In this document: positions 1 to 9,130 of the stretch, one piece after another
How positions within the stretch are numbered: the first letter of the stretch is position 1
Layout of the letters: each line of letters begins with the position of its first letter
DNA from: Shewanella marina JCM 15074
GTDB taxonomy: Bacteria; Pseudomonadota; Gammaproteobacteria; Enterobacterales; Shewanellaceae
DNA: 64,000 nucleotides
Direction: 5' to 3'
NCBI RefSeq assembly: GCF_000614975.1
Contig: NZ_BALM01000013.1
Span: 1 to 64,000 of the forward strand
Notes under the pieces: generated by a model
Databases searched by the model: none
Seen by the model: the letters and a program-made list of their open reading frames with translations, nothing else
What the model was told of the DNA's origin: nothing
Made by a program: the position numbers and the translations under genes

Positions 1-123
1 CATTGCTAAAGCAACCGTTAATGCACCACCTGAAATACCAGCAAAGAACAGGTAAACTGCGATTGGCCAAGGCCAAGCAAAGCCTTCAGATAGGCCTAAA
101 GTAAACTCGATAGAACCGTCCAT
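1..123 (-). CDS. sirD: SirD-like NrfD-family membrane subunit (partial, N-terminus only)
   Basis: Only the first 41 codons are present; the gene runs off the left edge. The ATG lies 2 nt downstream of the sirC stop, so the two are probably co-translated. The visible residues (start MDGSIEFTLGLSEGFAWPWP) lead into a hydrophobic segment IAVYLFFAGISGGA, which fits the first helix of the NrfD/PsrC polytopic quinol-oxidising family. In nrf- and sir-type systems this subunit takes electrons from menaquinol and passes them to the ferredoxin-like NrfC/SirC protein. The assignment rests on the N-terminus plus the position after sirC; the rest cannot be judged here. Confidence 0.75.
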   Translation of the reverse strand, partial: MDGSIEFTLGLSEGFAWPWPIAVYLFFAGISGGALTVALAM

Positions 124-125
124 GA

Positions 126-847
126 TTAAACTCCTAGTTTCACTACAGGAATGTAGCGTAAGCTTGGCTCAGTACCGAAGTGTGGCTTAACGCGCACAGA
201 GTCTTTCACTGCTAATAACTTGCTCACAAAAGAGTTAGGATCGTTAGCATCACCAAACACAAGTGCATCATATTTACATTGCTGCACACATGCAGGTAAC
301 TCACCTTTTGCCAGTTTTGAGTTCAAGCAGAAGTCACAGTTATCAGCCACATCGGTGTCAGTGTTAATGAAACGTGCGTTGTATGGGCAAGCGCCGATAC
401 AGTACTTACAACCTGCGCACTTACCAGCATCCATCGTCACGATACCCGTCTTAGGATCACGCATTGCTGCTCCAGTTGGACAAACCGTGACACAAGGTGC
501 GTTCTTACATTGCTGACAAGAAACACGGACGAACTTACGCTCACAACCACAGCCAGTCGTTTTGCCACAATGTGGACAAGGTTGACCTTCTACTGCACCT
601 GATTGCTGCTCCATCAATACGCGAGACTGACCAGCGGTAGATTGTTCGCCTTATTACAGGCAGTTTTACAATCGCCACAACCCACACATTTGTTTTGATC
701 AAATACCATCACATAATGCGGCTTGTTAGGATCGTTTTTGTCTTCTTTTACAGAAGAACAGCCGATAGGCGTTAGCAGTAACGGGGCAGCTCCAGCACAC
801 TTAAGGAACCTCCGTCTCTCTAGATTTTCACTCACAACATCCTCCAT
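126..847 (-). pseudogene. sirC: SirC/NrfC-like 4Fe-4S ferredoxin subunit, frameshifted
   Basis: This encodes a periplasmic iron-sulfur electron-transfer protein expected to link SirD to the octaheme reductase. The N-terminal part (847-614) has a Tat-type leader, ERRRFLKCAGAA, and the first cluster motif, CVGCGDCKTAC. It then stops early after NNLP. The second part (from about 617 down to 126) continues in another frame with CPHCGKTTGCGC, CQQCKNAPCVTVCP, CAGCKYCIGACP and CDFC...CVQQC motifs. Adding one base at about 635 (GG for G on the coding strand) joins NNLP to AGQSRVLMEQQSG, as in NrfC-family proteins. The first stop (TGA, 616-614) overlaps an ATG (614-612), so some re-initiation is conceivable. 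A sequence error is the simplest explanation. Confidence 0.85.
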
Positions 848-910
848 CTATCGGTTTTACCGACGTTTTTTATTTATTTGGGTATATCAAGATCAAACCA
901 AGGACTAAGG

Positions 911-1627
911 TTAGTACTTGCCTTCATCTAATTTTTGCTGTGCCTTGTTAATGGCATTATTAATGGCATCTCGATTAAATGGCTGGCTATTGTTTGTGAG
1001 TAGTTGTTGCCAGTTATCGATTGCTTTTTGGTATTTCCCATTTAAATATGCATCAGTTGCGAGCAATAAACGGGTTTGTAATTCATTGTTTTGTATGGTT
1101 AATGCTTTAGCAATGACAACCGATGTTTCAGGCTTAATGGTTCTGCCATCTCGGTAATACATTGAGGTTGCTTGCATGCCAAATAGCTCTGCATCATCGC
1201 CTTTTAGCAGTAATAATTGATTTAAGGTCTGTACTGATTCAGCGTACATACCGCCTGCGGCATATGATTCTGCTAGGCTTAGCAATGCAATTTCATCTTC
1301 AGGGTTACTATTGACTGATTGCCTACTTTTAGTGATTTCAGCGGCAACTAAATAATCAATCTGTTCGTTAACACGACCTGTATCCCAGTCGCTAAAGCGA
1401 CCACACAAGGCATAAATCGCCAAACTTAACGTGACTAGCGCAATCACCATTAAACTTGGGTATAAACGGTTGGCATAATTCATGGGTAAGCAAGGTCTGA
1501 TTTTTTGCCCCATGGCAGCAAATTCAGAAGTAGCAGTGCATAGACGAATATATTTTTGGTGGTGCCAAATAATCAAACCGACAAAGCTTGATAAACTGAT
1601 AGCAATACCGATGACTAAACTGCTCAT
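911..1627 (-). CDS. NrfG/CcmI-like TPR cytochrome c maturation protein
   Basis: This 238-residue protein has two hydrophobic segments, near residues 1-20 and about 58-76, followed by a soluble TPR-like domain. Repeats include NPEDEIALLSLAESYAAGGMY and the stretch from ELQTRLLLATDAYLNGKYQKA. The layout matches CcmI/NrfG, which hold apocytochrome c for the heme lyase. It lies between the FKBP isomerase gene and sirC in the sulfite-reduction operon. A role in delivering apo-SirA, whose CX15CH site needs a dedicated heme lyase in related systems, is therefore likely. The matching CcmF/CcmH-like partners are not in this window and may lie beyond the left edge. The family assignment is good; the specific substrate is inferred from neighbours. 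Confidence 0.7.
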   Translation of the reverse strand: MSSLVIGIAISLSSFVGLIIWHHQKYIRLCTATSEFAAMGQKIRPCLPMNYANRLYPSLMVIALVTLSLAIYALCGRFSDWDTGRVNEQIDYLVAAEITKSRQSVNSNPEDEIALLSLAESYAAGGMYAESVQTLNQLLLLKGDDAELFGMQATSMYYRDGRTIKPETSVVIAKALTIQNNELQTRLLLATDAYLNGKYQKAIDNWQQLLTNNSQPFNRDAINNAINKAQQKLDEGKY

Positions 1628-1666
1628 AAAACGCCTTACTTACCTTTGATTAATTATGATTGGATG

Positions 1667-2437
1667 TTATTTGTGACCAGTAAGCTGCATTGCATCAATG
1701 GTCTTTAGTAGCTCTTGGTTACCAGGCTGCTCAACATTGACGAGTTCAATGTCAAATACGATGGCTGATTGTGGAGGGATCGCACCCGCACCATCTTTGC
1801 CATAAGCGAGTTCTGCTGGAATGGTTAAACGGTAAGTCGAACCTTGTGGCATTAACTTAAGACCTTCCTGCCAGCCTTCAATCACGCTCATTAGTGCAAA
1901 GCGAGCAGGGCGGTTTTGGGTATAAGTGCTTTCGAATTCAGTGCCATCAATTAACTTGCCTACGTAGTTCACTGTGACTACGTCTTCAGCTTTAGGGATT
2001 GGGCCGTTGCCTTTAGTTAATACTTCGTATTGCAGACCTGATTCCATCACCACAACGCCATCTTTTTTAGCGTTATTAGTTAGAAATTCTTTACTTGCAG
2101 TTAGATTTTTTTCAATGATAGCGGCAAGCTGTGCTTCACGTTTTTTATTCAGTAACTCACCGCGTTTATTCAGGTAATCAACGACCTGCTCATCAGTTAA
2201 TTCACTGGTATCTTTTAAGGCATCAACAAAGCCTTCGATCATGACATCCATGTTAATATCAGCACCCATCTCTGTTTGAGAATAGATTTGATTTGATAGG
2301 TATTTACCGACAGAAGCACCTACAGAATAAGATTCTTTATCTAGCTCAGAGTTTAGTTCTGCTGCCATTACATTGGCAGAAAATAGGAAGGCGATAGAGC
2401 TTGCAAGTGCTAATTTTTTGGCTGTCATTTTCATCAT
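1667..2437 (-). CDS. FKBP-type peptidyl-prolyl cis-trans isomerase, periplasmic
   Basis: This 256-residue protein starts with a signal peptide (KLALASSIAFLFSANVMAA). A helical N-terminal dimerisation region follows (to about residue 125), then a C-terminal FKBP domain with VTVNYVGKLIDGTEFESTY, the VIEGWQEGL segment and LAYGKDGAGAIPPQSAIVFD. This is the FkpA/Mip layout, and the protein should act as a prolyl isomerase and chaperone in the periplasm. It lies in the sir operon between the rhodanese-like gene and the NrfG-like gene. An FKBP-type isomerase (MccB) is also found in Wolinella mcc clusters, so it probably helps fold the octaheme protein. The fkpA symbol is avoided because the cluster context suggests a dedicated paralogue. 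Confidence 0.88.
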   Translation of the reverse strand: MMKMTAKKLALASSIAFLFSANVMAAELNSELDKESYSVGASVGKYLSNQIYSQTEMGADINMDVMIEGFVDALKDTSELTDEQVVDYLNKRGELLNKKREAQLAAIIEKNLTASKEFLTNNAKKDGVVVMESGLQYEVLTKGNGPIPKAEDVVTVNYVGKLIDGTEFESTYTQNRPARFALMSVIEGWQEGLKLMPQGSTYRLTIPAELAYGKDGAGAIPPQSAIVFDIELVNVEQPGNQELLKTIDAMQLTGHK

Positions 2438-2495
2438 ATTGTTCTCAATCTAAATACATCACACAGCGATCAAATTTGCTGCTGATAAAAGGAAA

Positions 2496-2924
2496 TTAAA
2501 GCTTTTCAGTTGGGCGACCAGACATACGCCAACCATAAATGCCGTCAGGCATTTGCATTACATGGGTATAACCTAATTTCATTACTTCACGGGCGGCTAC
2601 ATTACTGACGGTACATAGGCGATTCGCACAGTAAAACACCATTTTTGCGTCTTTATTCTTAGGTAATAGTTCTTTCCAGTTCTTAACATTGAAGAATACG
2701 GCACCAGGAACAGCTCCTTCAGCCCAAAGTTCTAATGTGTTGACATCAAAGAAATAAACGCCTTCTTGTCCAAGTAGTTGGTCAGCTTCTAACATAGAGA
2801 TTTGATGTAATTGCTGCTCATGTTGAGGAGCTGGTGTTAAATCACCACCTGCGCCCGCCACTGCATAACCACTTGGTAAAATCAGTGCTAAAGCAAACAT
2901 GCAATGTTGGATTGTTTTTTTCAT
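2496..2924 (-). CDS. Rhodanese-like domain protein, periplasmic
   Basis: This 142-residue protein has an N-terminal signal peptide (to about residue 24, ending SGYAVAGA) and a single rhodanese domain. The domain shows the typical FFDVNTLELWAEGAVPGA segment and an active-site loop beginning YCANRLCTVS, with the first Cys in the catalytic position and a second Cys five residues later. Single-domain periplasmic rhodaneses can bind sulfane sulfur or act as sulfur or metal carriers. The gene directly follows sirA, separated by a strong stem-loop, and is transcribed with it, which suggests a role in sulfite respiration or cofactor assembly. Whether it handles sulfur or copper cannot be told from sequence. 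Confidence 0.8.
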   Translation of the reverse strand: MKKTIQHCMFALALILPSGYAVAGAGGDLTPAPQHEQQLHQISMLEADQLLGQEGVYFFDVNTLELWAEGAVPGAVFFNVKNWKELLPKNKDAKMVFYCANRLCTVSNVAAREVMKLGYTHVMQMPDGIYGWRMSGRPTEKL

Positions 2925-2938
2925 TTTTTTCCCTGTAT

Positions 2939-2964
2939 ACCTCGGTATCCGAAGATACCGAGGT
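2939..2964 (-). promoter_or_regulatory. Intercistronic stem-loop with a UUCG tetraloop after sirA
   Basis: An exact 11-bp inverted repeat (acctcggtatc / gataccgaggt) encloses a 4-nt loop that reads UUCG on the transcribed minus strand, closed by a C-G pair. This is the extra-stable cUUCGg type. No U-run follows it, so it does not look like an intrinsic terminator. It lies between the sirA stop and the rhodanese start and could protect the 3' end of a processed sirA transcript. Confidence 0.75.
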
Positions 2965-2990
2965 GATATGTAATAACCTAAGTTAGGCGA

Positions 2991-5045
2991 TTACTTTTTA
3001 GCTGTTAACGCACCGTCGATGATCGCTTGAGCTTGAGTTACGTAAGCGTGGGCTGCATCGATACGTTTCTTGGTGTAACGTGGACCGTGAACACCCCAAG
3101 AGCCGTCAGCTTCTAGTAGGTCTAAAGTTTCCTGTGCTTTTTCAGTTAGCATGTAAACTTCTGACTTCTGTGCAGCATCTAACTTAGTCACTTCTAGTAA
3201 CTGGTCGATACGCTCTAGTGCTGATGCAACTTCTGCATAAGTGGTCTTGATCGGCTTCTGCCACTTCTGAACTTCACCGTAGATTTCCATCTGGTCTTCG
3301 TAGTGCATGCCTACTTCTAGCTCAGATTGGAATGGGCTATGACAGCCTTTGTTTTCTACAACGTCGATATCAGATGGAGATGTACGAGCACAAGTCCACA
3401 TTAAGTCTAAGTAGTGGTGACCGTTTTCATCTTTAGCTACAGACCAGCCTTTAACCGCTGCATCACGTGGTTGACCTTCAGGAGGGTTCAACATCTTGCG
3501 CTCTGGGTGAACGTCAATCTTCCACACGTGAGCACGACGTACCGCGTCGAAACCAGCCATGTCAGGGAACTGCATACCAGTGAAGTTCTCACAAGAACCT
3601 GTGTTAGGCATGTGACATGATTGACATGTTTGATCGCTGTGAGTCGCGCTGTTGTCAGCAATTAACTTCTGTGCAGCGTGACAGTCTGTACAATCTTTAC
3701 GGATTGCAGGCTTAGAGAAGTTAGACTTCCAATCGTTAGACGTTACTTCATGTGGATCGTGACATGTAGAACAACGCATGCCCTTATCGTAGTGAGCAGA
3801 TGCGAATAGCTGAGAACCTTCAGTACCACAAGATGGGCAAGAAGACTTCATCTTCACGTTGAATGCGTACTCTAACTTTTCTTTACCTTCGTCAGTCTTA
3901 GCTAAGTCTTCAACGAAGTTGAAACGCTGGTGACAACGTTCACAGTTAGAAGGCATACCACCGCCGATACCGCCATCTAAGTGACCGCCAGCGCCGTGAC
4001 ACTCTTCACAAGTTACACCCTTAGAGATAGTGTGCTCTTGCAGTTTCTTAGCATCGCCAAGTGCATCAAAGAATTCTTCTTTAGTCTTAAAGTCGAACTT
4101 GAAGGTATGACACATTTCGCAATATGAAGAAGCAGGCTGGAATAAGAATTCCTTCTCATACTTAGCGCCGTATGAGCTCATGCCCCACTGGTGAGAACCG
4201 GTATCACCAACTTCTGCTAGAGTCGTTGGGAATGTAGGGATAACTTTTTGGATTTCTCTAGCTTTCTCAGGGGTTAACCACTCAGCCCAACCACGAGAGA
4301 ACTGGTTAGCACCCGCAACCATGGTACCTGTGCCGTCACGTAGTAAACCGTCACGTACGTGGTAAGTACCACGTACTAACCATGCATCTAAGAAACCATA
4401 TTTAGTACGTGGTGTACCAATCGTTGCGTAGATCATGTCTGGTGTTACACCATCAGGCAGGATAGAAGTATCCTTGGTGTCATACATGGTTCTTTCGATA
4501 TCGTTATCAACTTCTGGATGGTCACCAGGGAAACGAAGGAATTGAGCGTGACGAGAACGCTTCCACTTTTCGTATTGAGCCGCGTGACATTCACCACACT
4601 TCTCAGGACCTACGAACTTGTTAGGGAAATCAAGAATTGATTTCTCGCCTAAACGATACTGGATCGCCATTGGACGCTTTTCACCATGCAATGCATTGCT
4701 GTACTTAGAATAAGTTAAGCTATTACCTTCTTCTAAATACTCTTGACCACGGTCAGAAACCTTATAAGTACCCTTTAAACGACCTTCTTCAGCGTACTGA
4801 AATACAGGATGGTTTTGGAACAGGAAATCAAAAAGTTCTTGCTCTTGCACGATAAAATCTTGCAGAGATTTAACACCTTTAGATTGCTCTGTTAGATCTG
4901 GGTTAGCAATAATTTGTTGGCTAGTAGCTGTTTGTTGTTGGTTGCCATAGCCTGGTTTTTCAGCAGCCATCGCAGATGACATGCCTGCTGCTCCCAGACA
5001 AAACAAGACGCTTAGCGCTGTTTTGCTTTTCCATCGTTTCATCAT
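2991..5045 (-). CDS. sirA: Octaheme c-type cytochrome, dissimilatory sulfite reductase SirA/MccA
   Basis: This is a 684-residue periplasmic terminal reductase for sulfite. A signal peptide ends near residue 28 (SSAMA-A). Seven standard heme sites are visible at about residues 150, 309, 346, 368, 425, 452 and 474 (CGECH, CEMCH, CEECH, CERCH, CSTCH, CTDCH, CQSCH). An eighth site has 15 residues between its cysteines (C552...C568-H569); this CX15CH arrangement is the signature of MccA/SirA, whose active heme carries sulfite next to copper. Extra cysteines at 403/406 (CPSCG) and 485 (SCENF) are candidates for the copper ligands. The C-terminus is helical. An AGGAG lies just before the start. It heads a minus-strand operon with maturation and electron-transfer genes. 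Confidence 0.95.
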   Translation of the reverse strand: MMKRWKSKTALSVLFCLGAAGMSSAMAAEKPGYGNQQQTATSQQIIANPDLTEQSKGVKSLQDFIVQEQELFDFLFQNHPVFQYAEEGRLKGTYKVSDRGQEYLEEGNSLTYSKYSNALHGEKRPMAIQYRLGEKSILDFPNKFVGPEKCGECHAAQYEKWKRSRHAQFLRFPGDHPEVDNDIERTMYDTKDTSILPDGVTPDMIYATIGTPRTKYGFLDAWLVRGTYHVRDGLLRDGTGTMVAGANQFSRGWAEWLTPEKAREIQKVIPTFPTTLAEVGDTGSHQWGMSSYGAKYEKEFLFQPASSYCEMCHTFKFDFKTKEEFFDALGDAKKLQEHTISKGVTCEECHGAGGHLDGGIGGGMPSNCERCHQRFNFVEDLAKTDEGKEKLEYAFNVKMKSSCPSCGTEGSQLFASAHYDKGMRCSTCHDPHEVTSNDWKSNFSKPAIRKDCTDCHAAQKLIADNSATHSDQTCQSCHMPNTGSCENFTGMQFPDMAGFDAVRRAHVWKIDVHPERKMLNPPEGQPRDAAVKGWSVAKDENGHHYLDLMWTCARTSPSDIDVVENKGCHSPFQSELEVGMHYEDQMEIYGEVQKWQKPIKTTYAEVASALERIDQLLEVTKLDAAQKSEVYMLTEKAQETLDLLEADGSWGVHGPRYTKKRIDAAHAYVTQAQAIIDGALTAKK

Positions 5046-5280
5046 TCACTCCTAATTACTATTAGTATTTTTATTAAGCAGAACTGTTTACCAAACAACA
5101 CAAACAATTAAGCTGTGGCGGCTATTTTTAATAAATAGAGGTGAAAAAAATCGGAACTAAACCACAAAAAGAATTGGGGTATGTTTTTTGAGGTTTGTGA
5201 AAGTTATTAATGTAATAAATTCATGTGGTTATGTTATGTGTGGTGAGTGTTTTTTAGATGCAAAATTGCCCAGAAAAAGG

Positions 5281-5296
5281 TGTGATATAGCTCAAA
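5281..5296. promoter_or_regulatory. CRP-like binding site upstream of sirA
   Basis: TGTGA-tatagc-TCAAA matches the CRP consensus TGTGA-N6-TCACA at eight of ten core bases. It lies about 236 bp before the sirA start codon. A closely similar sequence occurs in front of citC. CRP is known to control anaerobic respiration in Shewanella; the binding itself is inferred. Confidence 0.5.
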
Positions 5297-5835
5297 TTTA
5301 GGCTTTAAACTATATGAAAATATGATAATTAACGAATTGATGAATCATTCTATTAAATGCGGCAATTCGCTTGTACTTTGTCATCCAAAATTTTGCGAAG
5401 TGTGCATTATTTACGAATAAAGCCATGTTCGATTAATTGGAAGTTCATTCTTGTTGAGTCGTTCTATGTTAACAATGAAAGAGATGATTGCAGTATCTAT
5501 GGCTGTCGTTCGATTGCTTATAGGCCATATAGTCCTAGAGTTATCAATGTTTACAATTAGAAATCAATTAGATAAGCAATAGCTACTATGCTGATATTTA
5601 GCTGTCTGCAAATTATAACTGGATCAGTTGATTGTTGTTTAGCAAGAGTACTCTGATGAGCTTTCTGGTGACGTAGGATAAGTTTATTGCACTAGGCGGT
5701 GATGAATAGTGGTTCTGCTTAGTGACTATTTATTGATTTCACAAACTTTAATAAAGCTAAATTTACTATTGTTAGCACTTACTGCAGTATCTTTATCTTA
5801 ATAAAAGAGTTTGAGCTAATTTTTTTATTCAGTAT

Positions 5836-5878
5836 ATGCATAATGGCTCATGGATGTGAGCCATGAGCCATTAAGCAT
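5836..5878. repeat. Long hairpin downstream of norR
   Basis: The arms taatggctcatgg (5841-5853) and ccatgagccatta (5861-5873) pair perfectly over 13 bp, with a 7-nt loop. The flanking bases extend this to about 18 bp with one mismatch. It lies about 52 bp beyond the norR stop. No T-run follows directly on either strand, so it is a poor standard terminator and may be an operator or mRNA 3'-end structure. Confidence 0.6.
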
Positions 5879-5930
5879 GAAATGTTATGGCAATAATATA
5901 GATTATTTTTGGCGATTAAATAAATTGATG

Positions 5931-7481
5931 CTATTTCAGTTTTAAGCGCTTGGCTAAACGATGCAAATTACCGCTATCAACTTGTAAAATTCTGGCCGTA
6001 GCTGCCCAGTTACCTTGCTGTTGATTATTCACCGAGGCGATGTAGTCATGCTGGAATTGTTGCATTGCCGCTTTTAGTCCGATATTGGTGTCGATACTAT
6101 TGATGACCTGTGTTGATATGTTGGTGTTATCAATATCTTTATCATTAACGATTGGCTGATTCAATTCAAAATGATGCGGCTGTAAAATCACTTGATTGGC
6201 AGGTGTTTCAGCTTTTGCCAGTACCGCCGCACGATTAATCATATGCTCCAATTCGCGCACATTACCGGGCCATGTGTAAGTGCGTAATTTTTCCATTGTT
6301 GCAGGAGCAAAACTTAATTTACTGATCGCCAATTTATGCTGGCAGCGTTCAGCAAAAAAACCTGCTAACAACATTAAATCTTGGTCTCTATCTCGCAGTG
6401 GTGGCACAAATAGTGGGAACACACTTAGACGATGATATAAGTCGGCTCTAAAACGTCCGGCTTTAACTTCATCCGCCATATTACGATTAGTGGCGGCCAC
6501 AATCCGCGTATTTACTTTTATGGTGTTATCAGAGCCGACACGTTGAATATCGCCATACTGTAACACCCGCAATAGTTTGGCCTGTAAGGCTAGCGATAAC
6601 TCACCAATTTCATCTAAAAATAGAGTGCCATTATCAGCCGATTCAAATTTACCTTTGCGGTGGCTAATTGCGCCAGTAAAAGCCCCTTTAATGTGACCAA
6701 ATAGTTCACTCTCAGCGACTGACTCGGGTAGGGCGGCGCAATTTAAATAAACCAAATTATGGTTACTGCGATTGGATTGATTATGTACCGCAGTAGCGAC
6801 CAACTCTTTACCGACTCCCGTTTCGCCCATGATTAAGACTGATAAATCTGTTTTAGCAACCGCGTTGATATGGGCCTTTAATTCCAGCATAGGTGCAGAT
6901 TGGCCAATCATGGTTTGCGGTTTTTGATTAAAGGCGGTGGGCTCGACCGTCATGCCAGTTTGATTTTCTAACTGCTCAAGTAATAACGCCGTTTGTAGAC
7001 TGCTAGCCGCAAGTGCACTAATGACGCGTAGATGATGGTTAGATAGCTGAGCAAACTGGTTAGGGTCAAAGGCATCGATAGTAATTGCGCCAATGAGTCG
7101 ATCATTAATCATTAAGGGTAAGCCGATACAGGAATGCACCTGCAAATGTTGCTCATGATTGCTGATTAAGCCGTCATAAGGATCTGGCAGTGCACAGTCA
7201 GATGGAAATCTAACAATGTCGCCCGCTCTGGCAATCGCTTCTAACCTTGGGTGCTCTGCAATATTAAAACGCCGACCTAAGACCTCATGGTATAAGCCAT
7301 TAATTGCTAATGGCGTAAATTGTTGTTGCTGGAAAGACAGTAATGCCGAGGCATCGCATTTTAGCGCGAGTTTGATGGTTGCTAATAGCCGCTCAAATCG
7401 ATCTTGGTTCGAGAGACCCGAGGTGAGATCCAGTGCGATTTGAAGCCAGTCATCAAGATGTTTAAGCATAATATCAACCAT
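5931..7481 (-). CDS. norR: NorR, nitric-oxide-responsive sigma-54 activator
   Basis: This 516-residue enhancer-binding protein has an N-terminal GAF domain (about residues 1-165), in which NorR senses NO through a mononuclear iron. The central AAA+ domain has Walker A GETGVGKE, the sigma-54 contact loop GAFTGA, and Walker [12 protein letters not shown] Fis-type helix-turn-helix ends the protein ([20 protein letters not shown]). It is divergent from norVW, with 179 bp between the starts containing three NorR boxes. An alternative ATG at 7469 (MLKHLDDW) is also plausible; neither start has a clear Shine-Dalgarno sequence. The first box lies only 4 bp upstream of the longer start, so autorepression is possible. 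Confidence 0.95.
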   Translation of the reverse strand: MVDIMLKHLDDWLQIALDLTSGLSNQDRFERLLATIKLALKCDASALLSFQQQQFTPLAINGLYHEVLGRRFNIAEHPRLEAIARAGDIVRFPSDCALPDPYDGLISNHEQHLQVHSCIGLPLMINDRLIGAITIDAFDPNQFAQLSNHHLRVISALAASSLQTALLLEQLENQTGMTVEPTAFNQKPQTMIGQSAPMLELKAHINAVAKTDLSVLIMGETGVGKELVATAVHNQSNRSNHNLVYLNCAALPESVAESELFGHIKGAFTGAISHRKGKFESADNGTLFLDEIGELSLALQAKLLRVLQYGDIQRVGSDNTIKVNTRIVAATNRNMADEVKAGRFRADLYHRLSVFPLFVPPLRDRDQDLMLLAGFFAERCQHKLAISKLSFAPATMEKLRTYTWPGNVRELEHMINRAAVLAKAETPANQVILQPHHFELNQPIVNDKDIDNTNISTQVINSIDTNIGLKAAMQQFQHDYIASVNNQQQGNWAATARILQVDSGNLHRLAKRLKLK

Positions 7482-7484
7482 ATT

Positions 7485-7540
7485 GTGTTTTTTACAATTG
7501 TAGTGTCATTTATACAAATGTAAAGCGTTGTCATTTATAC
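7485..7540. promoter_or_regulatory. Three NorR enhancer boxes
   Basis: Three GT-N7-AC sites are visible: GTGTTTTTTAC at 7485-7495, GTCATTTATAC at 7505-7515 and GTCATTTATAC at 7530-7540. The second and third cores are identical, and sites one and three are extended by TTGT...ACAA. Three such boxes upstream of a sigma-54 promoter is the known E. coli norR-norVW arrangement. Confidence 0.85.
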
Positions 7541-7593
7541 AATAATAATTTTACTAAAATAGTAACTAATTGAAAAATAACATATAAAAAACT

Positions 7594-7610
7594 TGGCACG
7601 GTCAATGCTA
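7594..7610 (+). promoter_or_regulatory. Sigma-54 promoter of norVW
   Basis: TGGCACGgtcaATGCTA fits the sigma-54 consensus TGGCACG-N4-TTGCW, with GG and GC in the -24 and -12 positions. It is 51 bp before the norV start and downstream of the NorR boxes, as required for activation by NorR. Confidence 0.9.
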
Positions 7611-7660
7611 TATACAAGACAGAAATCATTTAATTCTGCAGTAACCATAAGGTAAATAGC

Positions 7661-9130
7661 ATGACAATTTTAGTTAAAAACAATATTCATTGGGTTGGTC
7701 AACGTGATTGGGAAGTACAGGACTTTCATGGTACTGAATTTAAAATGACCAAAGGCACCAGCTATAACAGCTACCTTATTCGTGAACAAAAAACGGTCTT
7801 AATTGATACTGTTGATCATAAGTTTAGCCACCAGTTTGTGCAAAATCTAGAGATGGAAATTGATCTGAATAGTATCGATTACATTGTGATTAACCACGCA
7901 GAGGAAGATCATTCAGGCGCACTGACAGCCTTGATGGCAAAAATTCCTAACACGCCGATTTACTGTACCGAGAATGCCATTGATTCTATTGTGGGCCATC
8001 ATCACCATCCTGAGTGGAATTTTCATGTGGTCAGAACTGGAGACACGCTTGATATTGGCAACGGCAAACAACTTATTTTTGTTGAGTCGCCAATGTTGCA
8101 TTGGCCAGATAGCATGATGACCTATTTAACTGGCGATGCCGTGTTATTTAGTAATGATGCATTTGGTCAGCACTATTGTGATGAGCATCTGTTTAATGAT
8201 GAAGTTGATCAGCACGAGTTAATGGAGCAGTGCCTACGTTATTACGCCAACATTCTTACCCCATTTAGTAGCTTGGTTGTGGCTAAAATCAAAGAGGTAC
8301 TGAGCTTTAATTTACCCGTTGATATGATCGCCACTTCACATGGCATTGTATGGCGTGATAATCCAACTCAAATTATTCATAAATACCTAGAGTGGGCTAG
8401 TGATTATCAAGAAGATCGCATCACTATTTTCTATGATTCAATGTCAAATAATACCCGTATGATGGCTGATGCGATCGCACAAGGGATCCATGATGTGGAT
8501 CCTAGTGTGGCGGTTAAAGTATTTAATGTTTCACGTCATGATAAGAATGAGATCTTATCTAATATCTTTCGTTCAAAAGGGATCCTTGTCGGATCATCAA
8601 CCATGAACAATGTGATGATGCCAAAAATCGCAGGTATGTTAGAAGAGATTACAGGGCTGCGTTTTAAAGCCAAAAAAGCAGGGGCATTTGGTAGCTTTGG
8701 TTGGAATGGTGGCGCGGTTGATCGCATTCATACACGGTTAACTGATGCTGGTTTCGACACTACATTAGGCTTGAAAGCAAAATGGCGTCCTGATGGTAAA
8801 GCAATGCAAGTGTGTCGTGAACATGGGCAGCAGATCGCTAAACAATGGGCATTACATGATCTGACTCAAGTTGCCCCTATTTTTGTGAATCGTGAAGCAG
8901 AAGTGCTGGTTGATGCACCTCAAATTCAAGCTGCTGCTAATGATCATCCTGCTGATTGCCAATGCATGATCTGCAGTGTTTGTAATTGGATCTATGATCC
9001 TGCAATCGGTGAACCTAATCAGCAAGTGGCTGCGGGGACACCATGGTCTGCTGTGCCTGATGATTTCTTATGTCCAGAGTGTCATTTGGGCAAAGAAGTC
9101 TTTGTTGAATTGATCAATAAGGCGGTGTAA
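7661..9130 (+). CDS. norV: NorV, anaerobic nitric oxide reductase flavorubredoxin
   Basis: This is a 489-residue cytoplasmic enzyme that reduces NO to N2O. The N-terminal metallo-beta-lactamase-like domain holds the diiron site (HAEEDHSG, then SNDAFGQH and TSHGIVW). A flavodoxin domain follows ([15 protein letters not shown], then STMNNVMMP). A C-terminal rubredoxin domain has [12 protein letters not shown] and LCPECH, giving the two CXXC pairs that bind iron. The length matches E. coli NorV (about 480). The start is supported by AAGG 12 nt upstream. The stop codon overlaps the norW start (TAATG), so the two are translationally coupled. Confidence 0.97.
   Translation: MTILVKNNIHWVGQRDWEVQDFHGTEFKMTKGTSYNSYLIREQKTVLIDTVDHKFSHQFVQNLEMEIDLNSIDYIVINHAEEDHSGALTALMAKIPNTPIYCTENAIDSIVGHHHHPEWNFHVVRTGDTLDIGNGKQLIFVESPMLHWPDSMMTYLTGDAVLFSNDAFGQHYCDEHLFNDEVDQHELMEQCLRYYANILTPFSSLVVAKIKEVLSFNLPVDMIATSHGIVWRDNPTQIIHKYLEWASDYQEDRITIFYDSMSNNTRMMADAIAQGIHDVDPSVAVKVFNVSRHDKNEILSNIFRSKGILVGSSTMNNVMMPKIAGMLEEITGLRFKAKKAGAFGSFGWNGGAVDRIHTRLTDAGFDTTLGLKAKWRPDGKAMQVCREHGQQIAKQWALHDLTQVAPIFVNREAEVLVDAPQIQAAANDHPADCQCMICSVCNWIYDPAIGEPNQQVAAGTPWSAVPDDFLCPECHLGKEVFVELINKAV

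Larger units (their letters stand above)
5046..5930. other. 885-bp gene-free region between sirA and norR
   Basis: This AT-rich stretch contains the sirA promoter region, a CRP-like site and a strong hairpin behind norR (both listed separately). The only sizeable open frame (5357-5560, plus) has no recognisable domain and no convincing ribosome binding site. No tRNA or known RNA family was recognised. The long leader could hold an unrecognised small RNA. Confidence 0.6.

Noticed and set aside
5357..5560. Open reading frame of 67 codons in the sirA-norR gap
   Set aside because: No ribosome binding site, no recognisable domain and amino acid composition typical of translated AT-rich spacer.
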